Shown: in pieces, positions 38,205 to 38,250 of the stretch | Layout: the number at the start of each line of letters is the position of its first letter | Position numbering within the stretch: the first letter of the stretch is position 1 | Assembly (NCBI GenBank): GCA_031549415.1 | Contig: JAVBPU010000027.1 | Span: 1 to 38,250 of the forward strand | DNA from: Limiplasma sp031549415 | GTDB taxonomy: Bacteria > Bacillota > Clostridia > Christensenellales > Aristaeellaceae | Direction: 5' to 3' | Length of the DNA stretch: 38,250 nucleotides | Position numbers and translations under genes: made by a program | Notes under the pieces: generated by a model | What the model saw: the letters and a program-made list of their open reading frames with translations, nothing else | Databases searched by the model: none | What the model was told of the DNA's origin: nothing

Positions 38205-38250
38205 CCACAAAAGGACGATGCTACTCCAAACATGGAGAATAAGGGCTTAA

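Noticed and set aside
1..38250. CRISPR array, tRNA or rRNA genes
   Set aside because: No regularly spaced direct repeats, no tRNA-like cloverleaf and no rRNA motif were recognised; the T-loop-like GATTCGACTCC near 56-66 lacks partner arms.

Overview
The window looks like a chromosomal segment of a fairly GC-rich, low-oxygen member of the Bacillota (Clostridia grade, probably gut-associated). The signs are strong AGGAGG-type ribosome binding sites, frequent TTG and GTG starts, sigma-A promoters of the TTGNNN-17-TATNNT type, a T-box leader, a perfect CIRCE operator, an infC-rpmI-rplT operon with an attenuator leader, an LCP wall protein, an OhrR regulator and a Crh-like HPr. Genus-level placement cannot be made from the sequence alone.

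Layout. 1-347: no convincing gene, but a dense run of GC-rich hairpins, several closed by GAA loops. 348-2412 (minus): murA followed by a J-domain/TPR protein. 2540-5841 (plus): recD2-comF in a coupled operon, then an HPr-like gene with its own promoter and terminator. 5985-7270: a DUF4364-type gene and a convergent gene of unknown function. 7290-9073: a probable replication-origin region with paired DnaA-box-like sites, and dnaA standing alone without dnaN. 9267-11776 (minus): HAD phosphatase and a type-3 prolyl-tRNA synthetase behind a T-box leader. 11937-15333 (plus): a 61-residue ORF, a CIRCE-controlled htpG and an LCP protein. 15425-16974 (minus): infC-rpmI-rplT.

17053-26603 is the most interesting block. 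A LacI-family regulator is divergent from an eight-gene operon: a SsuA/NMT1-like binding protein, two permeases, two ATPases, a DUF4432 aldose-epimerase-like protein, a Cys-type sulfatase without a signal peptide, and a DUF3604/PHP metal hydrolase. A perfect 10-8-10 palindrome lies between the two divergent promoters. The parts fit an imported sulfate ester (possibly a sulfated sugar derivative) that is desulfated in the cytoplasm. The two ATPases carry complementary defects, which predicts one canonical and one degenerate ATP site.

26690-28627 is a redox operon (OhrR-type MarR regulator, Gpx, nitroreductase). 28677-31498 is a decayed accessory island: an IS630-like transposase remnant, phage-tail-like fragments, and two toxin-antitoxin modules facing each other. 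31510-38142 returns to core genes: an RluA-family pseudouridine synthase, a P-loop ATPase, a DUF362/ferredoxin protein, uvrA and a Nim-like flavoprotein. The window ends in a G-rich hairpin tract.
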